In this document: in pieces, positions 1-7,551 of the stretch
Layout: each line of letters begins with the position of its first letter
How positions within the stretch are numbered: position 1 is the first letter of the stretch
Assembly (NCBI GenBank): GCA_958510875.1
Contig: OY294067.1
Span: 147,672,243 to 147,736,242, forward strand
DNA from: Endomychus coccineus
Taxonomy: Eukaryota; Arthropoda; Insecta; Coleoptera; Endomychidae
DNA: 64,000 bases
Reading direction: 5' to 3'
Translations under genes and position numbers: made by a program
Notes under the pieces: generated by a model
What the model was told of the DNA's origin: nothing
What the model saw: only the letters and a program-made list of their open reading frames with translations
Database searches by the model: none

Positions 1-1102
1 CCTTGCTTACTATATAATACTGTACTTCCCTAGGATCTACCTGCTTATGGAATTTCCGTTGATCCCTTAATCTCAACCCTACTTTACTCTACTCTATTTA
101 TACTTGAACTGTTTCATTGATTTCTTCATAATTTTCTAATTGTTTAATAATAGCACTTCGGTGTTGAAACTATAGTTACGTTTTCACGTTATTATCAATA
201 AAAGTGGTATAAAAACAATGTAGTTATTCTTTCATATGATTAAAATTTCAATTAAATTTGTACAAAAGCTGATTTGGGATGTATTGTTCTGTTCGATTGA
301 TGAAGAGTATTCGAAAATACTCTACAACCATATCAGTTTCACGTTATCATTTTCGAAACAATTATCCCTTTTACCTATAAAGTGGAAAACTTGTTAAGCT
401 CACAAACATAGAATTTTATCCCGTAATTTTCCAACTTTGCATTTTATCAATTAGAACTTTGAATTTACACGAGTATAAATCTGTATCACGAGAATTAATT
501 TGAATTTGTTTTTCGCTCATGTAGGTTCGTATTTTACTCATATGAAATATAAAGCATCGTTTCTACTTTGTTCATATGAAATCACGACCATCATCTGCAT
601 AAATTCGAATGGTTGCAAACTAGCATAACCGATTATACTGTTATCATACAGGGTTTATTTATTGCATTCATTACTCAAGTTTATGTTTACATATGTATCT
701 TATCTAGTGTCTTCAATTACTTATAAAACGGGATCAGAATACGAGGACTTTGATTCCCTAATAATGAAGTATCTGAAATAGGAATAATATACGAATTATG
801 GGCTCCAGGCTTGTCCGTACTACATTTTTGTAATGTGAGTTTTCTTAAAAATTTGTGTTTTGAAATAATTTTGTCAACCAATCATTTCATATCCAATGGG
901 ATTTTCTCCATATTTCGTTTTTGATACATGGTTCCCAGTATCTGAAAGGAATCAGATAATTGTGAACAGTAATTGACATTTTCTGGTTAAATATCTTTCG
1001 CTTCTATAAGGTATAGTGTAAGACCCTCTATATTGATATGCTTATGAACGTCTTTAACCTACAGATAAATACTCGTAAAATAATTTCATCCGTGTTTTGA
1101 CA
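1..1102. other. Flanking non-coding DNA left of the Polinton
   Basis: AT-rich sequence with no ORF of interest and no recognisable RNA gene or repeat. It ends at the 6-bp target duplication of the Polinton. Confidence 0.6.
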
Positions 1103-1108
1103 GGCAAC
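1103..1108. repeat. Left target-site duplication of the Polinton (ggcaac)
   Basis: The six bases ggcaac directly before the terminal AG of the element are repeated exactly at 18001-18006, directly after the terminal CT. Polintons characteristically duplicate 6 bp on integration, so this fixes both ends to the base. Confidence 0.95.
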
Positions 1109-1277
1109 AGTAGATACAGTGGACGCGTTCTGGACCAGGAAGTGTGACGTCACTTCCGGTCTGTGCTCCGATGTTTGCTATTATCAGGTCTCCACTTCCG
1201 GTCTGCGCTGGCGATGTATGTTATCGGGTAGATAACGTTATCGGCTAGATAGCGTTATCAGTGATTGTGAGTCACCC
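1109..1277 (+). repeat. Left terminal inverted repeat of the Polinton
   Basis: 169 bp matching the reverse complement of 17832-18000 with a single mismatch (in the second half of the first 'cttccggtctg' block). It holds two copies of acttccggtct, the first overlapping a TGACGTCA palindrome (CRE/ATF-like), and a palindrome gataacgttatc. By analogy with adenovirus and phi29-type replication, the outer end should serve as the protein-primed replication origin. Confidence 0.97.
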
Positions 1278-1363
1278 GGATGAGCATCCAGTGTGTGTAA
1301 TTAGTGTTATCAGGTAGATAACGTTATCGGCTAGATAGCGTTATCAGTGATTGTGAGTTACTC
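1219..1363 (+). repeat. Left subterminal repeat units with gataacgttatc palindrome
   Basis: Two units of about 58 bp (1219-1277 and 1306-1363) of the form ttatcgggtagataacg...gttatcagtgattgtgagt. The first lies inside the inverted repeat. Four related units lie at the other end (17615-17892) in inverted orientation. They may bind an element-encoded factor or contain promoter sites; function is not shown. Confidence 0.85.
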
Positions 1364-1370
1364 GGTTTGT

Positions 1371-1707
1371 GCTGACGATTGGCATTCGGTGTTTGTAATT
1401 ATTGTTTGAATGTATATACAGGATGTTTGTAAAGAGTGTGTTATGTTGTATATACAGGTTGTTTGTAAGAGAGGTCCTAGACAGTGGTGTCATGGCAGCT
1501 ATCACGTGATCCTTCGGTGTCATGGCGTCTGTCACGTGATCCTTCGGCTATCAACGAGGTGTCATGGCATCTGTCACGAGGTGTCATGCTATCTGCTGAC
1601 GATTGGCATTCGGTGTTTGTAATTATTGTTTGAATGTATATACAGGGGGTTTGTAAAGAGTATGTTATGTTGTATATACAGGTTGTTTGTAAGAAAGGTC
1701 CTAGACA
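1371..1707 (+). repeat. Second left subterminal repeat pair
   Basis: Two 113-bp copies (1371-1483 and 1595-1707) starting gctgacgattggcattcgg and ending ggtcctagaca. Between and after them are three shorter copies of ggtgtcatggc followed by atcacgtgatccttcgg (around 1489, 1518 and 1728), each with a CACGTG E-box core. 1708-2067 holds no further gene. The array is absent from the right end, so the ends are asymmetric inside the terminal repeats. Confidence 0.85.
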
Positions 1708-2067
1708 CGTGGTTTCGAGCAAGCAAGGTGTCATGGCAGCTATCACGTGATCCTTCGGTGGTCAACGAGGTATCATGGCGGTTGTGAATCGATCATAACG
1801 TCTACGACGTGTACATCAAATGAAAAAAAAAATGGTATTCTTTGGTGAGAAAGATTGAAAGGGATCCGAACCCACGTCATTTTTATCTGAAAATGTTCAT
1901 GATTTTATTATTTTACATGTATACTTACCAGTTCGATCGACCTCTTATCCCTCACCCGCAAGAATACCATTTAGTTTTGATTGTATATTTAAGGTTGAAA
2001 AAGTCAATAGCGCAGAGTATGAGGGTGTGTGTGACTGCTTCAACTAAATCGAACTCAGTTCGTGATA

Positions 2068-2676
2068 ATGTCTCCTCGATTATACAACAGTTTTATTCAT
2101 AGTGTGCTTACCACCGTGTACGATGCGAAGAAATTCGTAATAAGCGCATGTCCGCCGAATATGATGGAAATCCTCGAAGAATTACAATTACCATCCAAAA
2201 ATTGGATAATCGCTGGAGAATTCATAACTTTCCTGGTGGGGGCCTCGACCGATTGGGCGTATGCTGATATTTTCTATTTCGGAGGAGATTTCGATCCACC
2301 TCCAGAAGATTGGAAGATAATCGATATGAATATAGAAGGTCAGTTCAAATATAAACATAGAAGAATGGGAAAAATCATATTGCATCAAATTTCGGGTATC
2401 GTTCCGAAACCAGGATCGTATATACTTGATTGTTTTAGAGTGCTTCATGATATTGATGATGATTTTTATCGGATCGCACTTCTACCGTACCGATGTGAGA
2501 TAATGGACATGCGCAGCATCCGAAGAGATGCTTCAAATTCTTACAGCTTTAAGATGTTTCAACTGTTTTCTGAGATAGGAGGAGAGGTCGACTATAGAAT
2601 AAGTCCACCATCACTACAAATTTTGTGTTTCGACGTACTCTTTCGAAATTTCGATAACATCAAAGAAATATGTTAA
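2068..2676 (+). CDS. Polinton hypothetical protein, 202 aa, possibly nucleotidyltransferase-like
   Basis: First gene of the element, rightward. I chose the ATG at 2068 because the upstream in-frame codon at 2062 is GTG. I do not recognise the protein. Residues about 49-75 read as a beta strand plus 'IAGEF', then a loop and 'ADIFYFGGDF'. This resembles the strand-GG/GS...DxD layout of minimal nucleotidyltransferases, but the expected second acidic residue pattern is poor, so the assignment is weak. There is no signal peptide or membrane segment. It stops 53 bp before the next gene on the same strand. Confidence 0.65.
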   Translation: MSPRLYNSFIHSVLTTVYDAKKFVISACPPNMMEILEELQLPSKNWIIAGEFITFLVGASTDWAYADIFYFGGDFDPPPEDWKIIDMNIEGQFKYKHRRMGKIILHQISGIVPKPGSYILDCFRVLHDIDDDFYRIALLPYRCEIMDMRSIRRDASNSYSFKMFQLFSEIGGEVDYRISPPSLQILCFDVLFRNFDNIKEIC

Positions 2677-2729
2677 TGATCTGCGCATGTGCAACTAGAT
2701 GTTTGGATAGTTTATCATTCTAGTTTGAA

Positions 2730-3233
2730 ATGTCGTCTATAGTGGTTGATATTCAAAGTTTCAAGATTTCTGCAAACGTATATAAAATCAAGGAACTCTC
2801 TTTGTTGGACTGTGATAAAAGGTTGGATAAATATTTTCTATTCAAACCACCAAAACCGATGGATCAACTATCCGAGACGCAAATGAAGAAAATATTTCAT
2901 TGTGAAAAATATCACGGGATTCCATGGAACTCTGGCTATCAGGAATATGATGAATTGTATGAAATTTTGAAGGAAAATATCGATCCGGATGCTACTGTTT
3001 ATGTATGTGGGAAGATAAAAGCTAAGTTTCAACGGGGAGCGTTCCAAGAATTGGGGTTAGATCAAGTAGAAGTGGTGAATTTGAAAGGTAAATGTCCAAA
3101 ATTAGAGCGAGGAAATTGTGAATTCATCTGTTTACATCACCCCAATAGTGTGAATCCTATGTGTTCTAGTGCGAATAGTTGGAAGTTATTCGAATTTCTT
3201 ACGAAGGAAGATGTTATGTGGCTCTTAAAATAA
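2730..3233 (+). CDS. Polinton accessory protein, 167 aa (paralogue of the 3981-4487 gene)
   Basis: Clear ATG, open throughout. The protein starts with a hydrophobic strand leading to 'VDIQSF', followed by KEL, 'FKPP', 'KYHG', 'YVCGKIKAKF' and a C-terminal Cys/His cluster (C-P...C...CLHH...MC, about residues 129-151). The same landmarks in the same order occur in the opposite-strand gene at 3981-4487, so the two are intra-element paralogues. The N-terminal strand carrying Asp suggests an RNase H-like or exonuclease fold, but that is a guess. The Cys/His cluster could bind zinc. Function unknown. Confidence 0.8.
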   Translation: MSSIVVDIQSFKISANVYKIKELSLLDCDKRLDKYFLFKPPKPMDQLSETQMKKIFHCEKYHGIPWNSGYQEYDELYEILKENIDPDATVYVCGKIKAKFQRGAFQELGLDQVEVVNLKGKCPKLERGNCEFICLHHPNSVNPMCSSANSWKLFEFLTKEDVMWLLK

Positions 3234-3270
3234 TAATATAGATATCTAGTAAATCTACAAATATATCATT

Positions 3271-3504
3271 ATGGATATATCTTTTGAAGAATACACACGC
3301 AGACTTTGCGAATTCGTGGAAAAAGTTCATAAACTAAGAAGAGACTTGAATTTTTACGCAGATAAAATTGAAGTTATAAGACTGCTGAACAAATTAAGTG
3401 TAAACAGTGAGCATGATGGGAGTGGGGGTGTTAAAAACAAATTTAGTGATTCTAACCACAATTCTGAATGGTATTCTATACGCGAACGTTCCCCAACACG
3501 TTGA
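3271..3504 (+). CDS. Small Polinton ORF, 77 aa, helical N-terminus
   Basis: Begins with an ATG 37 bp after the previous stop. The first 45 residues are charged and leucine-rich (predicted helix or coiled coil); the last 30 are low complexity and overlap the next ORF in another frame by 92 bp. No family recognised. The well-placed start and spacing support it; the overlap and lack of known relatives keep confidence moderate. It could instead be an upstream ORF of the membrane protein that follows. Confidence 0.5.
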   Translation: MDISFEEYTRRLCEFVEKVHKLRRDLNFYADKIEVIRLLNKLSVNSEHDGSGGVKNKFSDSNHNSEWYSIRERSPTR

Positions 3505-3901
3505 ACGCATCTATATTTATCTGAAGGATGTCGGCAGCGGTGGTGGACAGTGTAATCGTACCGAATGGATTCCGATGAATTTTCAAAAAATCAATGATAA
3601 CCAATTGGAGGTATTCACATTCGACATCCCACAAGACAATCGTACAACCATACATTATAAACTTAAACTCTTATTCTTCGATCGAAGTGAGGGGGATATG
3701 GCTGAATGGCAAATGATCCGACAATCACCATGTTTACCACATCTCGTACAAAAGACATCTACACTCACATCATCTGCAATAGAAGAAGAAATCCCCAAAA
3801 TTTTCGCAATTTTGTATGTTATTTTATCTTCTTCATCAGTGTTATTATTGAAAATGTTTGTTAAAAATGTGAAGAAAGCTATTTACCATTTAAATAAATA
3901 A
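3413..3901 (+). CDS. Putative secreted/type I membrane protein, 162 aa
   Basis: Start taken at the ATG at 3413 (the in-frame codon at 3407 is GTG; ATGs at 3413 and 3416 are adjacent). An N-terminal hydrophobic stretch (about residues 8-25, ending near 'LYA') looks like a signal peptide. A second hydrophobic stretch (about residues 130-150, 'FAILYVILSSSSVLLLK') looks like a membrane anchor with a short Lys-rich cytoplasmic tail. The middle contains two N-glycosylation sequons (both NRT). This layout fits a small surface glycoprotein, unusual beside naked jelly-roll capsids. An aataaa sequence overlaps the 3' end. No family recognised; role inferred only from topology. Confidence 0.65.
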   Translation: MMGVGVLKTNLVILTTILNGILYANVPQHVERIYIYLKDVGSGGGQCNRTEWIPMNFQKINDNQLEVFTFDIPQDNRTTIHYKLKLLFFDRSEGDMAEWQMIRQSPCLPHLVQKTSTLTSSAIEEEIPKIFAILYVILSSSSVLLLKMFVKNVKKAIYHLNK

Positions 3902-3980
3902 TAATTATTATATAAAGGATGTGTTTTATTGAAACAAACAAAAGATTGATAATAATATTTATTTCAGAATAAAATACATA
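3902..3980. terminator. Convergent 3' ends with poly(A) signals
   Basis: The rightward block ends with aataaataataa around 3892-3903. The leftward block has an aataaa on the minus strand near 3926-3932, just beyond its stop at 3981. These are plausible polyadenylation signals for two converging transcription units. Confidence 0.45.
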
Positions 3981-4487
3981 TCATTTAGGTAGTATTACAT
4001 TCAGAAACCACTGCTGTAATTTATCCACATGGTGAACTGCACACATGTATTTTCCACCGTCATTACGATGATTCAGACAGGTCAAATTGTTTGTTCGCTC
4101 GAATTTCCCCGTTTCACATTGAGTACCATCGAAACTATGAACATCTACGATGTGTGGGTAAACATCCAATTCTATACACTTCCTTCCCAAAAATTCGGCT
4201 TTTTGCTGTCCTCGGACATAAATATAGTCGACTACACACAAGAGAATCGATTTAAGAATATTATTCATTTCTTCATAATCCACATTCCCAGATACATAAT
4301 CGAGTCCATGATAAGACTTTTGTAAATACCACACGGATTTTCGCTCCTTTGCATTTAGCGATGAATAAGATGTGTGCGGTTTGAATAAGGAATAATGACG
4401 TTTGAATCCAATTTGTATACACATTTCTTTTGGATGGAAGGCATCGTCAATGAAGAACCCCTGAATGTCAACTAATGCGATTCTCAT
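3981..4487 (-). CDS. Polinton accessory protein, 168 aa (paralogue of the 2730-3233 gene)
   Basis: The open frame extends upstream to 4601, but that would overlap the capsid gene. The ATG at 4487 lies 44 bp after the capsid stop and gives a protein almost the same length as its paralogue. Shared landmarks: 'VDIQGF' at the N-terminus, KE, FKP, 'YHG', 'YVRGQQKAEF', and a C-terminal C...CLNHR...MC cluster. Family function unknown. Its place at the distal end of the capsid operon, opposite its paralogue across the convergent junction, suggests an inverted duplication within the element. Confidence 0.8.
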   Translation of the reverse strand: MRIALVDIQGFFIDDAFHPKEMCIQIGFKRHYSLFKPHTSYSSLNAKERKSVWYLQKSYHGLDYVSGNVDYEEMNNILKSILLCVVDYIYVRGQQKAEFLGRKCIELDVYPHIVDVHSFDGTQCETGKFERTNNLTCLNHRNDGGKYMCAVHHVDKLQQWFLNVILPK

Positions 4488-4531
4488 GATGATGCGATTC
4501 GCTTGAAGTTTCGATTTAGACTGACTGATGT

Positions 4532-5803
4532 TTAATTGAGACTCCTGACAATTTCGGTGAGGGGGTAGTATTCCATCAAGCAATCGTGAATGATGATGCA
4601 ATATGCCTTGGTATTGGCTGGAAATCCTTTATCCGCTTCAATCTCCAATCGTATGTCGACTGTTGATGATTTTACCGCCTCCTCTTGTCTAGAACAATCG
4701 ATGATGTAAAGCGCGCGTTTTTGGAATTTATCATAAGCCAATATGGGATGTTTTGTTGTGGAATTCGTGTAGCTAGGATAGAAATCGGTATAGTTTTGGT
4801 GGGCTAGAACGAAATCTTCCTTGGCAAAGTCCAAGTTCATCCGTTCGTTAGGCCAATACTCTCCGTTCAGCGATAAGCGGATACTTGATATATCCACATG
4901 ATCGAATATTGTAGGATTAGCTTTCACATTGTTACGTTTATTGGTTTGGAAAAATACGATAACATACCGTGGTTTTTCGACGGACGCGCTAGTTTTCACA
5001 GCCCATATTTCTCTCTTCGCATCGACCGTTATGGCAGGCAACTCGTGCAGCTCCCACTTCCGGAAAGCGAATAGAATAGGAGAATCGCTTTTGATGGATC
5101 GCAATAGCTTCTCTCTGATTAGATCGTTGGGATAGATATATTTCACCTTCAATTCTATACTATCGATCAGAAATTTGACTGTGGTAGCCGCGTTCTCAAT
5201 TATAACGCAATCGTTATCGTTTCGAGCACGTACCAATCGAATCGTTTGTCGTCCGAACGTGATTCGGGTGTAATCGTTGAAAATGTTGAAAATATGCTTG
5301 AGTGGGATGAGTAAACTGAACGACTTTGTTGCGTTCAATATAACACTTTCTTCCGGATAAGTCCAGCTGGCTATAGACATTTGCGTCGAATCTGTGGGAG
5401 AATAACATGTGAATCCTCGCACAGCGCTAACTATTCCAGGGTCACGTACAGTTTCGATGTCTCTACCGCTCTCGCTGTAGGAACACGAGTCGAAAAGGAA
5501 AGGCCCATAATTAGGTACCAATATTACATTCCCCACTCCATTAACTTCGATTTTTCCTTTGATCGCCAACAGAGTATCTTTCATAGCAAAAAAAGCGTCT
5601 ACTTGATTTATTCCAAACTCTATGATATCGCTGTTATTGAACGCCTTGACGAATGGTGTAATCGATCTGTACTCGGCTTTTCGAATCGATTCATCAAATT
5701 TCGGTTCCTGGTATATATCGAATATAGGTGAGATGATCGCTGTATGATGAACATCTCTGGCATCGCTACTGTTACGTGCATACTTCATTTTGGATAATGA
5801 CAT
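4532..5803 (-). CDS. MCP: Major capsid protein (double jelly-roll, Polinton type)
   Basis: 423 aa, uninterrupted, ATG start. Length, beta-rich character, position next to the penton, protease and ATPase genes and several conserved stretches match Polinton major capsid proteins. Examples are the N-terminal 'IIEFGI' followed by KDT, and the C-terminal half with 'IIDCSRQ' and 'AYCIIIHDCLMEYYP'. In the PRD1-adenovirus lineage this protein forms trimeric pseudo-hexameric capsomers. The start overlaps the upstream 55-aa ORF by 19 bp. An open capsid gene implies this copy could still encode virion shells, but expression cannot be judged here. Confidence 0.85.
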   Translation of the reverse strand: MSLSKMKYARNSSDARDVHHTAIISPIFDIYQEPKFDESIRKAEYRSITPFVKAFNNSDIIEFGINQVDAFFAMKDTLLAIKGKIEVNGVGNVILVPNYGPFLFDSCSYSESGRDIETVRDPGIVSAVRGFTCYSPTDSTQMSIASWTYPEESVILNATKSFSLLIPLKHIFNIFNDYTRITFGRQTIRLVRARNDNDCVIIENAATTVKFLIDSIELKVKYIYPNDLIREKLLRSIKSDSPILFAFRKWELHELPAITVDAKREIWAVKTSASVEKPRYVIVFFQTNKRNNVKANPTIFDHVDISSIRLSLNGEYWPNERMNLDFAKEDFVLAHQNYTDFYPSYTNSTTKHPILAYDKFQKRALYIIDCSRQEEAVKSSTVDIRLEIEADKGFPANTKAYCIIIHDCLMEYYPLTEIVRSLN

Positions 5804-5952
5804 TCTCGTTTAAGACGAAACCCTAATGATTTCAAAATTATGATGTTGGCTCTGGTGAGTAGGTCACGCACTTTAGGTGTTTTGTTGAAGACTGATGATG
5901 ATGTGGTGGGGGAACTGTTTTTATTGTTGTTGTTGTCCACAAACAACCCCAT
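5785..5952 (-). CDS. Small ORF, 55 aa, between penton and capsid genes
   Basis: A short ORF that starts at an ATG five bases after the penton stop and ends 19 bp inside the major capsid gene. It begins with an Asn/Ser/Thr-rich stretch, then has a basic, helix-like segment (about residues 27-50: 'VRDLLTRANIIILKSLGF' and a Lys/Arg-rich tail). The tight packing (5-bp gap upstream, overlap downstream) and the structured second half argue it is real. It may be a small virion or DNA-binding protein; function unknown. Confidence 0.6.
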   Translation of the reverse strand: MGLFVDNNNNKNSSPTTSSSVFNKTPKVRDLLTRANIIILKSLGFRLKRECHYPK

Positions 5953-5957
5953 ATTTT

Positions 5958-6668
5958 TTATACTTCTTGTAAATGTAAATGTAGAATACTTTCTTCACCA
6001 CGAAAGTTTATTGGTTTCAAATGCTGATCTAAAGCTAGTACGGTTATGTTGGTAATCTCTCCGATATCGGATACTAGTAGATAGAGAGGATTCTTCGGAC
6101 GCTCCACAATCCTATAGCCGGGGTCGATGGTGATAGGAAAATCGTAGATCGTATGCGCAGGTCTATTCCGATAGAAGGCTCCCACTGTAATGTTCGACTC
6201 GAAACGTATGTTGGTGACTTTTATTATGTTGACAGATAAATCAGACACGTGCACCACACCCTTCTTCAATACCCTCCGCGAAAATCCTAATATTTTAGCA
6301 AGACTATCGTTTTTTTCAAACGAAATATCGTGATTTTTATGGAATATTTCACACTTTAACGTATTGTTATTCGGTTTCAGCGAGAATATATCTTCTTTAA
6401 CCTTCAATTCTTTCCTGATAAATTCTTCGATATCGCTTATCTCATAGTTTCCAGCCGGAATTGTTATCGCTTCAAGAGTCTTCGCTTTTGTTTTATCTCC
6501 TTCTACGTAAAAGTAGAATTTCTCGTTCTCTATATTGGGTATGGAATTGTATGAATTGAATCCCAACAATGCTAAATAATATTTTTTGTCTGGCCTCAGC
6601 ACAATCGAATTCTGCGGTGTAAACGAGAATATATGGTTGGTGCTTGTTAACGTGAACAACTGAGACAT
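5958..6668 (-). CDS. Minor capsid (penton-like) protein, single jelly-roll
   Basis: 236 aa, open, ATG start. The pattern of 'FTLTSTNHIFSF', 'YYLALLGFNSYNSIPNI', 'IPAGNYEISDIEEFI', 'LAKILGFS', 'PGYRIVERP' and the C-terminal 'INFRGEESI' is that of the Polinton minor capsid protein. That protein forms vertex pentamers by analogy with PRD1 and adenovirus penton bases. It lies in the leftward capsid operon, upstream of the major capsid gene and downstream of the 154-aa ORF. Confidence 0.85.
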   Translation of the reverse strand: MSQLFTLTSTNHIFSFTPQNSIVLRPDKKYYLALLGFNSYNSIPNIENEKFYFYVEGDKTKAKTLEAITIPAGNYEISDIEEFIRKELKVKEDIFSLKPNNNTLKCEIFHKNHDISFEKNDSLAKILGFSRRVLKKGVVHVSDLSVNIIKVTNIRFESNITVGAFYRNRPAHTIYDFPITIDPGYRIVERPKNPLYLLVSDIGEITNITVLALDQHLKPINFRGEESILHLHLQEV

Positions 6669-6697
6669 GATACTAACAAAAATTTATTGAAACATCT

Positions 6698-7162
6698 CTA
6701 TTTATATTTTAACATTAATAGATGGAATAAGTATGATCTCATAAAGTATGGATCGTCTTTGCAAACTTCTTCTATCAACACTTGCTTCTCGTGATGAGTT
6801 ATTTCCTCGTTCTCCATGATGTGAGAAATCTGCTCAGATAAACATTGCGAACATAGTTTGCGTGGGGGTTGTGGACCATCGCAATCTTCATCGACATGTT
6901 CCTTACACTGCATATGACGGTAAAGGTAATCAAACATATGTTCCGGAACCTCATTCTGATTGAGAAACACCACATCCAAATGTTTCAGGATGTATTCCAT
7001 CGGTAGAAACGTTAAATTCTTACGTGTAAGTTCGCTAGTAGGTTTATTGATAGCCTCGATCGAATTTCCATAAATAAAATCGATGATTCTCCTCAAACTA
7101 CTCCCACTACTACTACTCTCATTTTCACATATGTATTGTATTACTGCAGAAGTGAAATCCAT
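6698..7162 (-). CDS. Polinton hypothetical protein, 154 aa, with Cys/His cluster
   Basis: ATG at 7162, 15 bp after the protease stop; stops 29 bp before the penton start. Mostly helical and acidic. A Cys/His-rich stretch (about residues 85-110: C-x-x-H...C...LCSQC) could bind one zinc ion. I do not recognise a family. Its position inside the morphogenesis operon suggests a virion or assembly role; that is inference from context. Confidence 0.7.
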   Translation of the reverse strand: MDFTSAVIQYICENESSSSGSSLRRIIDFIYGNSIEAINKPTSELTRKNLTFLPMEYILKHLDVVFLNQNEVPEHMFDYLYRHMQCKEHVDEDCDGPQPPRKLCSQCLSEQISHIMENEEITHHEKQVLIEEVCKDDPYFMRSYLFHLLMLKYK

Positions 7163-7177
7163 GGTGGTGTGTGGTTG

Positions 7178-7531
7178 TTAGTCTTCGAATAGTCGAGTGT
7201 GACTGAGAAATTTCAAACACAGCTGTCCACATATCACTTGATTATAGTTCTGATAGGTGTCGTTATTGTAGAAAATCCTAAAGTTCTCGCCCAAATATCG
7301 AACGAGTTCCTTTGGTGGCTTCAAATTTCCAAAAGAATCAAAATATTCTACATCGTTATCGATTTTTCTAAATGCTACCCAATGCGTTCCATTGTTTTTA
7401 GTCAAGTCCAAATTTAGAATGATACATTCACGACGTCTAGGTTTGTGCGGTAGCGTATCTCGCATAAAGACACCTCGAAAATTTGGGATTTTCAGAATTC
7501 TAGCGAAACGTATCAAATCTCGATCGTACAT
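7178..7531 (-). CDS. PRO: Adenain-like cysteine protease
   Basis: 117 aa. It has the catalytic order of the adenovirus/Ulp1-type cysteine proteases: His50 in 'GTHWVAF', Asp65 in 'EYFDSFG' and Cys101 in 'VICGQLCLKFL'. In Polintons this enzyme is thought to process capsid-associated proteins during maturation. The protein is short compared with adenovirus protease (about 200 aa), having only a brief N-terminal region before the His. The frame is open upstream of the ATG at 7531 without another Met, so the start is likely right. It follows the phospholipase-domain gene by 20 bp. Confidence 0.88.
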   Translation of the reverse strand: MYDRDLIRFARILKIPNFRGVFMRDTLPHKPRRRECIILNLDLTKNNGTHWVAFRKIDNDVEYFDSFGNLKPPKELVRYLGENFRIFYNNDTYQNYNQVICGQLCLKFLSHTRLFED

Positions 7532-7551
7532 TGGCCTATCATCGGGTAGCT

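Noticed and set aside
2062..2067. Upstream GTG start for the first Polinton gene
   Set aside because: Eukaryotic-type expression favours the ATG two codons later at 2068.
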